From contig JAJFKC010000020.1 in NCBI GenBank assembly GCA_021773435.1, positions 1-64,000 of the forward strand: 64,000 nt of DNA, given 5' to 3'. The DNA is from Porticoccaceae bacterium. GTDB taxonomy: Bacteria; Pseudomonadota; Gammaproteobacteria; Pseudomonadales; Porticoccaceae. The notes beneath the pieces were generated by a model. The model was not told the origin of the DNA. It saw only the letters and a program-made list of their open reading frames with translations, and ran no database searches. Numbering within the stretch: position 1 is the stretch's first letter; every line of letters begins with the position of its first letter. Position numbers and translations under genes: made by a program. Positions 38,132-48,337 of this stretch are shown one piece after another.

Positions 38132-39336
38132 TTCAATTGCGACAATGGCTGGGCCTCTTCTGGCAAGCGAAAATGCTTACCGAGGTGGATAAACCCCTGT
38201 TGTTCAGCGTCTGGGGCCTGGTATCAATCGGCATCATTATGGTCACGTCGGCCTCGGTCGGTTATGGCGATGGCTTCTATTTCTTAAATCGGCATTTGAT
38301 TTATCTGGGTATTAGCGTGGTTGGCGCGTTGGTCGTGCTACAAATCCCGATGCAGCTCTGGTATCGCTATGCGGGCTACTTAATAGTGGGAAGTGCAGCC
38401 CTGCTGATTGCGGTATTGATTCCTGGTGTTGGTCATGAAGTCAATGGTAGTTCGCGCTGGCTTCGTGCCGGACCACTGACCCTACAGGTATCCGAGCTGG
38501 CTAAACTGGCGGTGATTATATTTATCGCCGCCTACCTACAGCGTCGCCATTTGTACTTGCGTGATCAATGGCAGGATGTCGCCAAGCCCCTCGGCATCCT
38601 GGCTTTGTTTAGTTTACTGCTGCTGCTGGAGCCAGATTTCGGTTCGACTATGGTCATCGGCGGTACCGTGTTGGCCATGTTGTTTCTTGCCGGGGTGCGC
38701 TTATGGCAGTTTCTGGCGCTAATGTTAATTGCCGTTGTGGGCATGGCGGTGTTGATCGTGACCAGCCCCTATAGATTCCAACGCCTGATCACTTTTCTTG
38801 ACCCGTGGGCGGAAAGATATGACAGCGGTTATCAATTAACCCAGTCGCTGATAGCTTTTGGACGCGGTGAATGGTTTGGCGTCGGCCTGGGCAATAGTGT
38901 TCAAAAATTATTTTATTTGCCCGAAGCCCACACCGATTTTGTCTTTGCGATCTTTGCCGAGGAATTTGGTCTGGTTGGCGTGCTGGTGGTATTGGCCTTA
39001 TTGGTGGTACTCATCGCCCGCATTTTCACTATTGGCGTGCAGGCCATAAAGCGCCAGAACTGGTTTGTCGCCTACGCGGTTTTTGGTTTTGGCGTGATGT
39101 TGGCGGGCCAGGCCTTCGTTAATCTCGGTGTGGCATCGGGGCTATTGCCGACCAAGGGTCTAACGCTGCCATTTGTCAGTTATGGGGGCAGTAGTTTGCT
39201 GGTCTCCAGTTTGATCGTTGCCCTGGTGCTACGCGCGGGTTTGGAAATGAATTACCCGGTATTAGCGGTGGCAACGGCGCAATCTACCCCGCCGGATGCA
39301 TTAGTCGCGAATGGGCTCGACGAGCATGGGTACTAA
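38125..39336 (+). CDS. ftsW: Septal peptidoglycan glycosyltransferase FtsW
   Basis: A SEDS-family polymerase partnered with FtsI. About ten membrane helices within 403 residues, beginning with MVTSASVGYGDG after the first, followed by NGSSRWLRAG, QVSELAKLAVI (SEDS signature), LEPDFGST and, near the end, GLTLPFVSYGGSS. The catalytic Asp of SEDS proteins would lie in the large periplasmic loop following YDSGYQLTQS. GTG start overlapping the last codons of murD. Confidence 0.94.
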   Translation: MLIQLRQWLGLFWQAKMLTEVDKPLLFSVWGLVSIGIIMVTSASVGYGDGFYFLNRHLIYLGISVVGALVVLQIPMQLWYRYAGYLIVGSAALLIAVLIPGVGHEVNGSSRWLRAGPLTLQVSELAKLAVIIFIAAYLQRRHLYLRDQWQDVAKPLGILALFSLLLLLEPDFGSTMVIGGTVLAMLFLAGVRLWQFLALMLIAVVGMAVLIVTSPYRFQRLITFLDPWAERYDSGYQLTQSLIAFGRGEWFGVGLGNSVQKLFYLPEAHTDFVFAIFAEEFGLVGVLVVLALLVVLIARIFTIGVQAIKRQNWFVAYAVFGFGVMLAGQAFVNLGVASGLLPTKGLTLPFVSYGGSSLLVSSLIVALVLRAGLEMNYPVLAVATAQSTPPDALVANGLDEHGY

Positions 39337-40414
39337 GCGCGTGTTGATAATGGCCGGCGGCACTGGGGGACACGTCTTCCCAGGTCTGGCTGTGGCCGAG
39401 TTATTGCGGGATAGGGGCGTAGATGTCGTCTGGCTGGGTACGCGTCGGGGTGTTGAGGCGCAATTGGTGCCGGCGCGTGATTTTCTGATCCGTTATATAG
39501 AAGTCAGTGGTCTGCGGGGTAAACAAGGCCTGCTTAATAAGCTTAAAGCCCCGGCGCAAATTTTCCGGGCGGTATGGCAGGCGCTATTCGTCGTACGAAG
39601 TCTGCGACCCGATGCGGTATTAGGTTTGGGTGGGTTTGCCTCCGGCCCGGGCGGACTGGCCGCCTGGTTATTGCGCAAACCTTTGGTTATCCACGAACAA
39701 AATGCGGTGGCGGGCACCACCAATCGCTTGTTGGCACAAATTGCGACTCGTGTATTAGAGGCCTTTCCTGGCAGTTTGCCGGGCGGACAGCCGTGTGGCA
39801 ATCCGGTTCGAGAAGCGATTAGCGATCTCCCCGAGCCACAGAGCCGAGACGTTGGTGAGTTGGAAATTGCTGGCAGAAGAGCGCCTCGTTTGCTAATTCT
39901 GGGCGGCAGCCTGGGAGCGCTGGCTATTAATCAGATAATTCCGGCGAGTGTGGCGCGTCTGGCAAGCGCAATGCGCCCTGAAATTCGTCACCAGAGCGGG
40001 CGTGACCATCTGGAAGCAACTCGCGACGCTTATCGGGACGCAGGTGTGTCGGCTGATACAACAGCCTTTATCGACGATATGGCCGAGGCCTACGCCTGGG
40101 CTGATCTGGCGGTTTGCAGAGCGGGCGCTCTGACCGTATCTGAATTAGCTGCGGCCGGCCTTGGCTCGATATTGATTCCTTTTCCCCATGCCATTGATGA
40201 TCACCAGACGGTTAATGGCAATTGGCTGGTTGAGCATCAGGCCGCCATCTTAATCCAGCAGTCGGATTTGAGTGAAACAGATTTGGCGGTGTTGTTCACC
40301 GAATTATTCAGCGATCGAGAGCGCTTGTTAGCGATGGCCAGGGCGGCCAGGCGATTGAGACTGCCTGAGGCAACCGCTGCGGTCGCCGATGCGTGCCTGG
40401 AGGTGATGGCGTGA
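39326..40414 (+). CDS. murG: UDP-GlcNAc:undecaprenyl-PP-MurNAc-pentapeptide GlcNAc transferase MurG
   Basis: The peripheral inner-membrane GT28 enzyme that converts lipid I to lipid II. The N-terminal loop [17 protein letters not shown], then [15 protein letters not shown] and [15 protein letters not shown]; in the C-terminal half [11 protein letters not shown] (where E. coli has GGSQGA), HQSGRDHLE and [18 protein letters not shown] 39326 gives an N-terminus of normal length, while ATG 39311 would add five residues; neither has a good ribosome site. Overlaps ftsW; its stop overlaps the murC start. Confidence 0.95.
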   Translation: MGTKRVLIMAGGTGGHVFPGLAVAELLRDRGVDVVWLGTRRGVEAQLVPARDFLIRYIEVSGLRGKQGLLNKLKAPAQIFRAVWQALFVVRSLRPDAVLGLGGFASGPGGLAAWLLRKPLVIHEQNAVAGTTNRLLAQIATRVLEAFPGSLPGGQPCGNPVREAISDLPEPQSRDVGELEIAGRRAPRLLILGGSLGALAINQIIPASVARLASAMRPEIRHQSGRDHLEATRDAYRDAGVSADTTAFIDDMAEAYAWADLAVCRAGALTVSELAAAGLGSILIPFPHAIDDHQTVNGNWLVEHQAAILIQQSDLSETDLAVLFTELFSDRERLLAMARAARRLRLPEATAAVADACLEVMA

Positions 40415-41868
40415 GCGGTGTTTACGAGGTGCCAGAAATGCGCCGCATCCGCCGCATCCATTTTATTGGCATCGGTGGCACCGGCATGTGTGGTATTGCC
40501 GAGGTGCTAAATAATCAGGGTTATCAAATCTCCGGTTCTGATCTCGCTGCAAATAATAATGTCGACAGGCTGAGGCAATTGGGTCTTGAGATTTTTGTCG
40601 GTCACAACGCTGAAAATTTATCCGGTGCCGATGTGGTGGTGGTGTCCTCCGCCATACATGACAACAACCCCGAACTGATCGCGGCTAAAGACTTACGCAT
40701 TCCCGTGGTGCCCCGCGCCGAAATGCTTGCCGAGCTAATGCGTTATCGCCACGGCATTGCGGTGGCTGGTACCCATGGCAAAACCACCACTACGAGTTTA
40801 CTGGCTGCGATTTTGGCCGAGGGTGGCAAGGCGCCGACCTTTGTGATTGGTGGCCGCGTTAACAGCGCTGGCACCAATGCCCAGCTCGGTGAAAGTCGTT
40901 ATCTGGTGGCCGAGGCTGACGAGAGCGATGCATCCTTTTTGCATCTACAGCCGATGACTGCCGTGGTCACCAATATCGATGCCGATCACATGGAAACCTA
41001 TGATTTCGATTTCGAACGGCTGCAAAATACCTTTGTCGAATTTCTCCATAATTTGCCGTTCTATGGTCTGGCGGTACTGTGCATTGATGATCCAGCAGTG
41101 CGTGCGATCATGCCCCGGGTCGGCCGTCCGATGTTGACCTATGGTTTTAGTGAGCAGGCGGATTTTCGTATCAGTGGGGTCAAAGCCCATCAACGTAGTA
41201 CGGAATTTATCGTCCAGCGCCCTGATGGTGGGCCAGCATTGACGGTGACTATGAATATCCCCGGCGAGCACAATATGCTCAACGCCACTGCGGCCATTGC
41301 GGTGGCCGTTGATGAAGGTATTTCAGACCAGCAGATTATCGCTGGCCTGGCCGGTTTCGAAGGTGTTGGTCGGCGCTTTGAAGTGTATGGCGAGTATCCG
41401 GTGGCCGATGGCAGCGCCATGCTGGTGGATGATTACGGCCATCATCCCAGCGAAATTGCTGCCACCATCAAGGCGGTTCGAGATGGTTGGCCAGAGCGCC
41501 GTCTGATACTGGTTTTTCAGCCCCATCGTTATACCCGTACGCGAGACTTGTTTGACGATTTTGTTGCTGTGTTATCGACCTGTGATGCCCTGGTGCTGGT
41601 GCCGGTTTATACCGCTGGTGAGTCGGTTATTGTCGGTGCCGACAGCGATCATCTGTGTGCTGCCATCAATCAGAATACAGCCAACGATAAGATCCAATCT
41701 GAAGATTGCAAACATCGCCGACATGTCCGCTCAGTATTAGCAGACTCAATCGAGGCCGTCCCCGAGATGATCGGTAGCATGGTGCGCGGTGGCGATATCG
41801 TCATTACTCAGGGGGCCGGTAGTGTCAGCAAACTGGTCAAGTTGTTAGCCGAGAGTCGTCTTCAATAA
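40411..41868 (+). CDS. murC: UDP-N-acetylmuramate--L-alanine ligase MurC
   Basis: The first Mur ligase, which joins L-alanine to UDP-MurNAc. [18 protein letters not shown] is the N-terminal UDP-binding fold, [16 protein letters not shown] the ATP loop, [12 protein letters not shown] and [10 protein letters not shown] the metal region, and [10 protein letters not shown] and [12 protein letters not shown] the C-terminal domain. Start GTG 40411 is fixed by an excellent ribosome site (GGAGGTGAT) and overlaps the murG TGA, although the frame is open to a GTG at 40393. About 485 residues. Confidence 0.96.
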   Translation: MSGVYEVPEMRRIRRIHFIGIGGTGMCGIAEVLNNQGYQISGSDLAANNNVDRLRQLGLEIFVGHNAENLSGADVVVVSSAIHDNNPELIAAKDLRIPVVPRAEMLAELMRYRHGIAVAGTHGKTTTTSLLAAILAEGGKAPTFVIGGRVNSAGTNAQLGESRYLVAEADESDASFLHLQPMTAVVTNIDADHMETYDFDFERLQNTFVEFLHNLPFYGLAVLCIDDPAVRAIMPRVGRPMLTYGFSEQADFRISGVKAHQRSTEFIVQRPDGGPALTVTMNIPGEHNMLNATAAIAVAVDEGISDQQIIAGLAGFEGVGRRFEVYGEYPVADGSAMLVDDYGHHPSEIAATIKAVRDGWPERRLILVFQPHRYTRTRDLFDDFVAVLSTCDALVLVPVYTAGESVIVGADSDHLCAAINQNTANDKIQSEDCKHRRHVRSVLADSIEAVPEMIGSMVRGGDIVITQGAGSVSKLVKLLAESRLQ

Positions 41869-42836
41869 TGGTTGATGATATGAACTCAATTCACCAAAAG
41901 GCAATCGCACCGGGTCGGGTCGTCGTGCTCTATGGTGGCTGGTCGAAAGAGCGTGAAGTGTCGCTCGACGGTGGGCAAGCAGTAGTTCGCGGCCTGCACG
42001 CGTCTGGTGTCGATGCCGTGGGTCTGGATGCTAGCGAAGACTGGATGAGTCAATTACAGGCGCTGCAGCCTGATCAGGTCTTTATCATGCTCCATGGCAG
42101 TGGCGGTGAAGACGGAGTCGTTCAGGGTGCCCTGGAGAGCATGGGTCTCCCCTACACCGGCAGCGGTGTACTGGCTTCAGCGCTAGCCATGGACAAGATT
42201 CGTTGTAAACAATTCTGGTTCGGCATCGAATTGCCAACCCCGGCCTTTGAGGTCATCGATGCCGACAGTAACTGGTCAGCGGTATTAGCATCGCTGGGTG
42301 GCAGCGCTATGGTTAAGCCCGCCAGTGAAGGCTCTAGTCTGGGCATGAGTAAAGCTGACTCTCCCGCTCAGCTGAGTGAAGCCTGGGCGTTGGCTCGGCA
42401 ATATGATGACCAGGTGTTGGCCGAGCAATGGTTGAGTGGTGGTGAATATACCGTCGCGATCGTAAACGGCAAGGCGCTGCCAACTATTAAGCTGGAAACC
42501 GAGCGCGAGTTTTACGACTACCAGGCCAAATATGTCGCTGACGATACCCGTTATGTGTGCCCTTGCGGATTATCCACCCGGGAAGAAAATGCTATCCAGG
42601 CACTGGCTATAAGAGCCTATGAAAGCCTGGGTTGTTCAGGCTGGGGTCGGGTCGATCTAATGCTTGGCGACGATAACCAAACTTATGTGCTTGAGGTTAA
42701 TACCGTACCGGGCATGACTGATCACAGCCTGGTGCCGATGGCAGCGGCGGCAGCAGGCACCAGTTTTAACCGCCTGGTGCTCGATATATTGCTCGGTTCA
42801 ACGGCGGTAAACGCATCTCTGGCGGCCACTCAATGA
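41868..42836 (+). CDS. ddl: D-alanine--D-alanine ligase
   Basis: This ATP-grasp enzyme makes D-Ala-D-Ala for MurF. VVVLYGGWSKEREVSLDGG is the N-terminal substrate loop, FIMLHGSGGEDGVVQGALE and GLPYTGSGVLASALAMDK follow, with GRVDLM and LEVNTVPGMTDHSLVP for the metal and substrate sites. 322 residues, the DdlB type usual in dcw clusters. ATG overlaps the murC stop (TAATG), and its own TGA overlaps the ftsQ ATG. Confidence 0.95.
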   Translation: MVDDMNSIHQKAIAPGRVVVLYGGWSKEREVSLDGGQAVVRGLHASGVDAVGLDASEDWMSQLQALQPDQVFIMLHGSGGEDGVVQGALESMGLPYTGSGVLASALAMDKIRCKQFWFGIELPTPAFEVIDADSNWSAVLASLGGSAMVKPASEGSSLGMSKADSPAQLSEAWALARQYDDQVLAEQWLSGGEYTVAIVNGKALPTIKLETEREFYDYQAKYVADDTRYVCPCGLSTREENAIQALAIRAYESLGCSGWGRVDLMLGDDNQTYVLEVNTVPGMTDHSLVPMAAAAAGTSFNRLVLDILLGSTAVNASLAATQ

Positions 42837-43594
42837 GGCAAATTACGCAATATAACCAGGCCGTTTTGAAGCGACCAGAGAGTCAGGATCAAGGCTGGTT
42901 GTGGTTGTCTAGTTTGCGCAGAATTTTAGTCAGTCTTGGCGTGATAGGCCTTGCTGGATTGATCGCGTTTGGCAGTGTTCTGGTTTATCGCTGGATCGAT
43001 GGGCCGGTATTGGTGGTCGCCATTGCGACGCCCCTGAAGCGCGTCAACCAAATAGAGTTTGAAGCAATCAGCAGTGCAGCGATTAAGGGCGGTTTTTTAA
43101 GTCTCGACCTCGATGCCCTGTGTGCTGCTCTGGAGGCTCACCCATGGATCGCAGAGGTGACCGTGCGTCGCTATTGGCCGGATCGGATCGAAATATCGGT
43201 CCGTGAGGAAGTGGCAATCGCTCGCTGGGGTGAAAGTGGTTTTCTCAATCAGCGGGGTCAGATCTTGCAGATCGATGACACTAGCGATTTGACCTCGCTG
43301 CCATTGCTGTCTGGCCCGGAGGGTAGCGTACAACAGGTAATGCGCGAGTACCGCGATATCAGTGAACTACTTCTGGCCCAGGGGCTCCGGGTTAATGAAT
43401 TCGAAATGGATAAGTATCAGCGAATTCGTTTGCACCTGAATTCGGGGTTTTCGGTGTGGTTGGGTCGTCATCAGGTGCTGGCCAAGGTGCGCCGATTTTT
43501 ACAGGCCTGGGCCAGTGAGTTAAAGGTTCGCCAGCAGGAAATAAGACTGATTGATGCCCGATATGAAAATGGAGTGGCGGTTTCATGGCGTTAA
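42833..43594 (+). CDS. ftsQ: Cell division protein FtsQ
   Basis: A bitopic divisome protein scaffolding FtsL and FtsB. 253 residues: cytoplasmic 25-30 residues, membrane helix about 33-53 (LVSLGVIGLAGLIAFGSVL), POTRA domain (RVNQIEFEAIS to HPWIAEVTVRRYWPD, then ISVREEVAIARW) and the beta domain with FLNQRGQI. The start overlaps the ddl stop by four bases. Unlike E. coli, where ftsQ and ftsA overlap, about 130 bp separate it from ftsA here. Confidence 0.93.
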   Translation: MRQITQYNQAVLKRPESQDQGWLWLSSLRRILVSLGVIGLAGLIAFGSVLVYRWIDGPVLVVAIATPLKRVNQIEFEAISSAAIKGGFLSLDLDALCAALEAHPWIAEVTVRRYWPDRIEISVREEVAIARWGESGFLNQRGQILQIDDTSDLTSLPLLSGPEGSVQQVMREYRDISELLLAQGLRVNEFEMDKYQRIRLHLNSGFSVWLGRHQVLAKVRRFLQAWASELKVRQQEIRLIDARYENGVAVSWR

Positions 43595-43727
43595 TAACAA
43601 CACAATCAAAGATTAACGATGATCCAACCTGGCGCTCAGGGCGGAAATGGCAATTGGTATTTAACTGCTCGCCAGCAACGGCTGATTGGGTGAAGAGCGG
43701 TCTCGCTCAGAAGATGGGGTTCTGAAT

Positions 43728-44957
43728 ATGGTGAACGGAAATGGCGAACAGATGATTGTCGGGCTTGATATCGGCACATCGAAAGTCGTTGCAATTGTCG
43801 GTGTGGTTGGCGCAGATGGCCAGATGGAAATTGTCGGTACCGGTATGCACCGCTCTTCCGGCATGAAAAAAGGCGTGGTGGTGAATATCGAATCAACCGT
43901 ATCGGCGATTCAGCGGGCTGTTGAAGAGGCTGAATTAATGGCCGGTTGTCATATTCATTCGGTTTACGCTGGCATTGCCGGTAGCCATATCCGCAGTATG
44001 AATTCCCACGGCATTGTCGCCATTCGCGATCGCGAAGTCTTACCGATGGATGTCGAGCGGGTTATCGATGCTGCTCGCGCCGTCGCGATTCCTGCCGATC
44101 AGGAGATTCTCCACGTCTTACCTCAGGAATTTATTATCGATAGCCAGGAGGGTGTGCGGGAACCGTTGGGTATGTCGGGTGTGAGGCTGGAGGCCAAGGT
44201 TCATCTTGTCACCTGTGCCGCCAACGCTGCGCAAAATATCAAGAAATGTATCCGCCGCTGCGGCCTTGAAGTTGACGACATTATTCTTGAGCAACTGGCA
44301 TCCAGTTATGCCGTGCTCACCGAGGATGAGAAGCAACTGGGTGTGTGCATGATTGATATCGGCGGTGGCACCACTGATATCGCGATATTCACCGATGCCG
44401 CGATTCGCCATACCGGGGTGATTCCTATCGCCGGTGATCAGGTCACCAACGATATAGCGATGGCACTGCGTACGCCGACGGCCCACGCTGAAGATTTAAA
44501 AATCAAATACGCCTGCGCATTGGCCAAACTGGCTCGGCCAGAGGAAACCGTCAAAGTGCCCAGTGTCGGTGAACGACCTCCGAGGGACTTATCACGGCAA
44601 GCCCTTGCGGAGGTGGTCGAGCCTCGCTATGACGAGTTATTCACTCTTGTACAGGCTGAATTACGCCGTAGTGGTTTTGAAGATTTGGTCGCAGCCGGTG
44701 TCGTGCTGACCGGCGGCACTGGAAAAATGGAAGGTGTGGTGGAGTTGGCCGAGGAGATTTTTCATATGCCAGTGCGGTTGGGTTGTCCGCAAAATATCCG
44801 TGGGTTGACGGATATCGTCAATAACCCGATTTATTCGACGGGAGTTGGATTGTTGCTGTATGGCATGCAGCAGAGAGAAGGTGGTAAGGCAGGAGGTAGT
44901 AAACCCGGTGGTGGCTTGATCGATCGGATCAAACGCTGGTTCCAGGATCATATGTAG
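43728..44957 (+). CDS. ftsA: Cell division protein FtsA
   Basis: An actin-fold ATPase tethering FtsZ to the membrane. MIVGLDIGTSKVVAIVG is the phosphate-1 loop, with GVCMIDIGGGTTDIAIF phosphate-2 and GVVLTGGTGKMEGV the adenosine site; the 1C domain follows the first loop. The C-terminal amphipathic helix LIDRIKRWFQDHM is the membrane-targeting sequence. ATG 43728 (409 residues), nine bases after GGGG, is preferred over TTG 43686, which would add 14 residues without homology to FtsA. Confidence 0.95.
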   Translation: MVNGNGEQMIVGLDIGTSKVVAIVGVVGADGQMEIVGTGMHRSSGMKKGVVVNIESTVSAIQRAVEEAELMAGCHIHSVYAGIAGSHIRSMNSHGIVAIRDREVLPMDVERVIDAARAVAIPADQEILHVLPQEFIIDSQEGVREPLGMSGVRLEAKVHLVTCAANAAQNIKKCIRRCGLEVDDIILEQLASSYAVLTEDEKQLGVCMIDIGGGTTDIAIFTDAAIRHTGVIPIAGDQVTNDIAMALRTPTAHAEDLKIKYACALAKLARPEETVKVPSVGERPPRDLSRQALAEVVEPRYDELFTLVQAELRRSGFEDLVAAGVVLTGGTGKMEGVVELAEEIFHMPVRLGCPQNIRGLTDIVNNPIYSTGVGLLLYGMQQREGGKAGGSKPGGGLIDRIKRWFQDHM

Positions 44958-45002
44958 TTTTTTAATCGACAGTAAAACGGTGTAAACCGAGGGGTAATTG
45001 AT

Positions 45003-46235
45003 ATGTTCGAAATTGTAGACACTATTCCGGAAGGCGCGGAAATCAAAGTCATAGGAGTGGGTGGCGGCGGTGGCAACGCCGTTAAACATATGATCGAGAG
45101 TCAGGTTCAGGGGGTGGATTTTATCTGCACCAATACTGACTCTCAGGCCTTGCGAGACATTACCGGCGCGACTTTGTTGCAGCTTGGTAATGGCATGACC
45201 AAAGGTCTGGGTGCGGGTGCGAATCCGGAGGTAGGCCGACAGGCGGCAATGGATGATCGGGATCGTATCGCCGATGTGCTCGATGGTGCCGATATGGTCT
45301 TTGTCACCGCCGGTATGGGTGGCGGAACAGGCACGGGTGCGGCACCGGTGGTAGCTGATGTCGCCCGTGAAATGGGTATTCTCACCGTTGCTGTGGTGAC
45401 CAGACCGTTTCCCTTCGAAGGGCGTAAACGCATGGCCATCGCTGTAGGTGGTATCAATGAGCTGAAAGAAAGAGTTGATTCATTAATTACTGTACCCAAT
45501 GAAAGGTTACTGTCGGTATTGGGTAAAGACACCTCCCTGCTCAATGCTTTTAAGGCGGCCAATGATGTGTTGCTCGGTGCGGTTCAGGGCATTGCCGATC
45601 TAATTATTCGGCCGGGCATGATCAATGTTGATTTCGCCGATGTGCGCACGGTGATGTCTGAAATGGGTATGGCTATGATGGGCAGTGGGCACGGTACCGG
45701 AGAGCACCGAGCGCGTGAAGCTGCCGAAGCTGCTGTGCATAGCCCCTTACTCGAAGATGTCGATTTGCGTGGCGCCAAAGGTATTTTGGTCAATATTACC
45801 GCTGGCCCAGATTTGGCGTTGGGTGAGTTTGCTGATGTTGGCGATACCGTCGAAGAATTCGCCTCGGATAACGCTACGGTGGTGGTCGGCACTGTTATTG
45901 ATCCTGATATGGAAGACCAGCTGCGCGTCACTGTTGTCGCGACTGGTTTAGGTCACCAGGAAGAGGCGCGCCGTCCTGCACAGCCCACCAAAGTGATCGA
46001 TAATACCGTGATCAAACCGGGTGGCGAGATTGACTATACAACGCTGGATCGACCTACGGTTACGCGGAGGCCACGAACGCGTGCAACTACCTCGGCGGTC
46101 GCCGTCGATGTCAGCGCTGCCCAGGCTGAAATCGAGATGGATCAAGCAGCCAGAACGCCGCGTGCGGAACTGAAGCAGGAGGTCGATATGGATTATCTTG
46201 ATATCCCCGCGTTTCTACGCCGCCAGGCTGACTAG
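45003..46235 (+). CDS. ftsZ: Cell division protein FtsZ
   Basis: The tubulin-like GTPase of the Z ring. [14 protein letters not shown] at the N-terminus, the tubulin signature GGGTGTG at residues 106-112 and [12 protein letters not shown] are conserved. The flexible linker runs from about 320 to 390 and ends with the C-terminal peptide [12 protein letters not shown] that binds FtsA and ZipA. GAGGGG lies nine bases before ATG 45003. A perfect 14-bp hairpin follows the stop, probably closing the division-gene transcript. Confidence 0.98.
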   Translation: MFEIVDTIPEGAEIKVIGVGGGGGNAVKHMIESQVQGVDFICTNTDSQALRDITGATLLQLGNGMTKGLGAGANPEVGRQAAMDDRDRIADVLDGADMVFVTAGMGGGTGTGAAPVVADVAREMGILTVAVVTRPFPFEGRKRMAIAVGGINELKERVDSLITVPNERLLSVLGKDTSLLNAFKAANDVLLGAVQGIADLIIRPGMINVDFADVRTVMSEMGMAMMGSGHGTGEHRAREAAEAAVHSPLLEDVDLRGAKGILVNITAGPDLALGEFADVGDTVEEFASDNATVVVGTVIDPDMEDQLRVTVVATGLGHQEEARRPAQPTKVIDNTVIKPGGEIDYTTLDRPTVTRRPRTRATTSAVAVDVSAAQAEIEMDQAARTPRAELKQEVDMDYLDIPAFLRRQAD

Positions 46236-46243
46236 CGCCGATG

Positions 46244-46279
46244 AGTTACACCCTGTGAACCCCTCCACAGGGTGTAACT
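46244..46279 (+). terminator. Perfect 14-bp hairpin between ftsZ and lpxC
   Basis: Arms agttacaccctgtg (46244-46257) and cacagggtgtaact (46266-46279) pair without mismatch over an eight-base loop. No T-run follows (aagtagg), so termination may be partial or Rho-assisted, or the structure may protect the ftsZ message 3' end. Confidence 0.6.
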
Positions 46280-46345
46280 AAGTAGGTAGAGGGTAAGGAC
46301 TGGTTTTGGTACTATGCGCGGCCATTTATCTCGAATTCAACGGCC

Positions 46346-47260
46346 TTGATAAAACAGCGCACCCTCAACAACACCATTCGCGCCACTGGCGTGGGTTTGC
46401 ACACCGGCGAGAAGGTTTATTTAACCCTTAAACCCGCACCAATCAATGCTGGTATTACGTTCTGTCGCGTCGATCTTGATCCTGCTGTCAAAATAGAAGC
46501 CAAGGCTGTGAACGTGGGTGATACGACATTATCCACTTCGCTGGTCAATGGCGACGTGCGGGTGTCGACCGTCGAGCATCTGTTGTCCGCGATGGCCGGC
46601 CTGGGAATCGATAACGCGTTTATTGATGTCGACTCGGCTGAGCTGCCTATTATGGATGGCAGCGCCGGGCCATTTGTCTTCCTGATTCAGTCCGCCGGCA
46701 TTGTCGAGCAGGACGCCCCCAAGAAATTTATTCGCATCAAACGCCCGGTCAAGGTAGCGGAGGATGACAAGACCGCGTCCTTTGAACCCTATGATGGCTT
46801 TAAAGTGACATTTGGTATTGATTTTGACTATCCAGTATTTCGAAATCGCAGCCTGAAAGCCTCGGTAGATTTTTCCAGTACGTCCTTTGTAAAAGAAGTT
46901 AGCCGCGCGCGCACCTTCGGGTTTATGCACGAGATCGAATATTTGCGCTCCAAAGGGCTGGCTCGGGGTGGTAGCCTCGAAAATGCTATTGTCGTCGACG
47001 AAAACGAAATCATGAATGAGGACGGTCTGCGTTACGAAGACGAATTTGTTAAGCACAAAGTGCTCGACGCGATTGGCGATTTATACCTGTTGGGTTATAG
47101 CTTGATTGGTGCGTTTGAAGCCTATAAATCGGGTCATGCGCTGAATAATGCGTTGCTACGAGAGCTACTAGCCCAGGAGGATGCCTGGGAAATCGTCACC
47201 TTTGAGCAAGACGAGCGGGATGCGCCCATTTCTTATGTGAAACCATTGCTAGCCAACTAA
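46346..47260 (+). CDS. lpxC: UDP-3-O-acyl-N-acetylglucosamine deacetylase LpxC
   Basis: This zinc deacetylase catalyses the committed step of lipid A synthesis. 304 residues with zinc ligands H78 ([10 protein letters not shown]), H237 and D241 ([10 protein letters not shown]), and catalytic H264 (KSGHALNN), one residue offset from E. coli. The conserved N-terminus MIKQRTL is encoded with TTG as start; no ATG is available, and the ribosome site is weak. That suggests deliberately low translation, which fits the need to limit LpxC. It stands about 110 bp after ftsZ behind the hairpin. Confidence 0.96.
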   Translation: MIKQRTLNNTIRATGVGLHTGEKVYLTLKPAPINAGITFCRVDLDPAVKIEAKAVNVGDTTLSTSLVNGDVRVSTVEHLLSAMAGLGIDNAFIDVDSAELPIMDGSAGPFVFLIQSAGIVEQDAPKKFIRIKRPVKVAEDDKTASFEPYDGFKVTFGIDFDYPVFRNRSLKASVDFSSTSFVKEVSRARTFGFMHEIEYLRSKGLARGGSLENAIVVDENEIMNEDGLRYEDEFVKHKVLDAIGDLYLLGYSLIGAFEAYKSGHALNNALLRELLAQEDAWEIVTFEQDERDAPISYVKPLLAN

Positions 47261-47308
47261 GTTGGTTTGTTGACAGAACTTTTAGTCAGGTATGCAACCA
47301 AATTACCC

Positions 47309-48229
47309 ATGAAAATAATTTTACTCAATGCCCGACCGGGCCGATCAGTGACACTGAATGTCAACAGCTGGGTTAAAGCAGTTGCGTCATTGTGCGTGTT
47401 GGGGATTCCTCTGAGCATTGGTATCACAATCGGAGTCACCAGTGCCGATAATCGAGAAGATCTTGTCGCTGCGCTGGATTTACTCGAGTCTCAGCTTGAT
47501 GCACAAAAAAATACCCTTAATCACGGGCGTAGTGAAGCAATTTATCAATTAGAAGCTTACTCATCAAAGCTCGCTGACATGCAGGCGCGGGTTGTGCGGC
47601 TTGATGCGCTAGGCGAGCGAATCGCCGACATTGCTGGCTTAACTAGCGGTGAGTTTGATTTTGGTGATCCGCCAGCCTTGGGGGGGCCAAACGAAACGCT
47701 AGCAGAACCTACTGTCCAGGCCGATGTCGATTTATTTTATCAGGAACTGGATTCGCAATTGGTCGCTAGCGAACGCCAGCTCGGAATACTTAGAACGATG
47801 ATGACCGATCGCCTCTTTAAGCGCGAGAACACGATGGCCGGGCTTCCTGCGGCTAAAGGGTGGTTGTCTTCCGCCTATGGTTTACGCCGCGATCCTTTTC
47901 ATGGCAAGAAAGCCTGGCATAAAGGTATAGATGTGGCGGGACAAGAGGGTTCTCCGGTTATTGCGGTGGCTGGCGGAATAGTCACGCGGTCAGGAACAAA
48001 GGCTGGATATGGTCAACTGGTTGAAGTTGATCACGGCAACGAACTGGTCGCCCGTTATGCCCACAATAAAGAAAATATTGTCAAGATCGGTGATCTGGTA
48101 AAAAAAGGTCAGGTCATCGCTTATATGGGGAGTACCGGACGTTCAACCGGCCCCCATGTCCACTTTGAAGTCTACAAAAATGGCCGTCATGTCGATCCAG
48201 CCAGTTATATTCGGCGCACTATTCGTTGA
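47309..48229 (+). CDS. M23-family (LytM/peptidoglycan endopeptidase) membrane-anchored protein
   Basis: One N-terminal membrane helix (about residues 22-45 of the 306-residue form), a periplasmic coiled-coil-like stretch, then a C-terminal LytM domain. The zinc motifs look intact: HKGIDVAGQEGSPV (HxxxD), GQLVEVDHGN, and RSTGPHVHFEVYKNG (HxH). It may therefore be an active D,D-endopeptidase rather than an EnvC-like activator, though this is not proven. The frame is open to a TTG at 47267, and ATG 47309 better fits a short cytoplasmic tail. Its position between lpxC and secA matches Pseudomonas. Confidence 0.85.
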   Translation: MKIILLNARPGRSVTLNVNSWVKAVASLCVLGIPLSIGITIGVTSADNREDLVAALDLLESQLDAQKNTLNHGRSEAIYQLEAYSSKLADMQARVVRLDALGERIADIAGLTSGEFDFGDPPALGGPNETLAEPTVQADVDLFYQELDSQLVASERQLGILRTMMTDRLFKRENTMAGLPAAKGWLSSAYGLRRDPFHGKKAWHKGIDVAGQEGSPVIAVAGGIVTRSGTKAGYGQLVEVDHGNELVARYAHNKENIVKIGDLVKKGQVIAYMGSTGRSTGPHVHFEVYKNGRHVDPASYIRRTIR

Positions 48230-48337
48230 TAATATTGCAATATAGTCGGTTTAAACTCATACCGAGCAGCAAAATTTACATCGGACAGTTTTATAACAGG
48301 CTTTTCTATTACCGGAAAGTCAGGGTCGAGGGCCATC

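Noticed and set aside
46529-47056. 175-codon minus-strand frame
   Set aside because: It is antisense to lpxC, whose motifs are complete; no homology seen.
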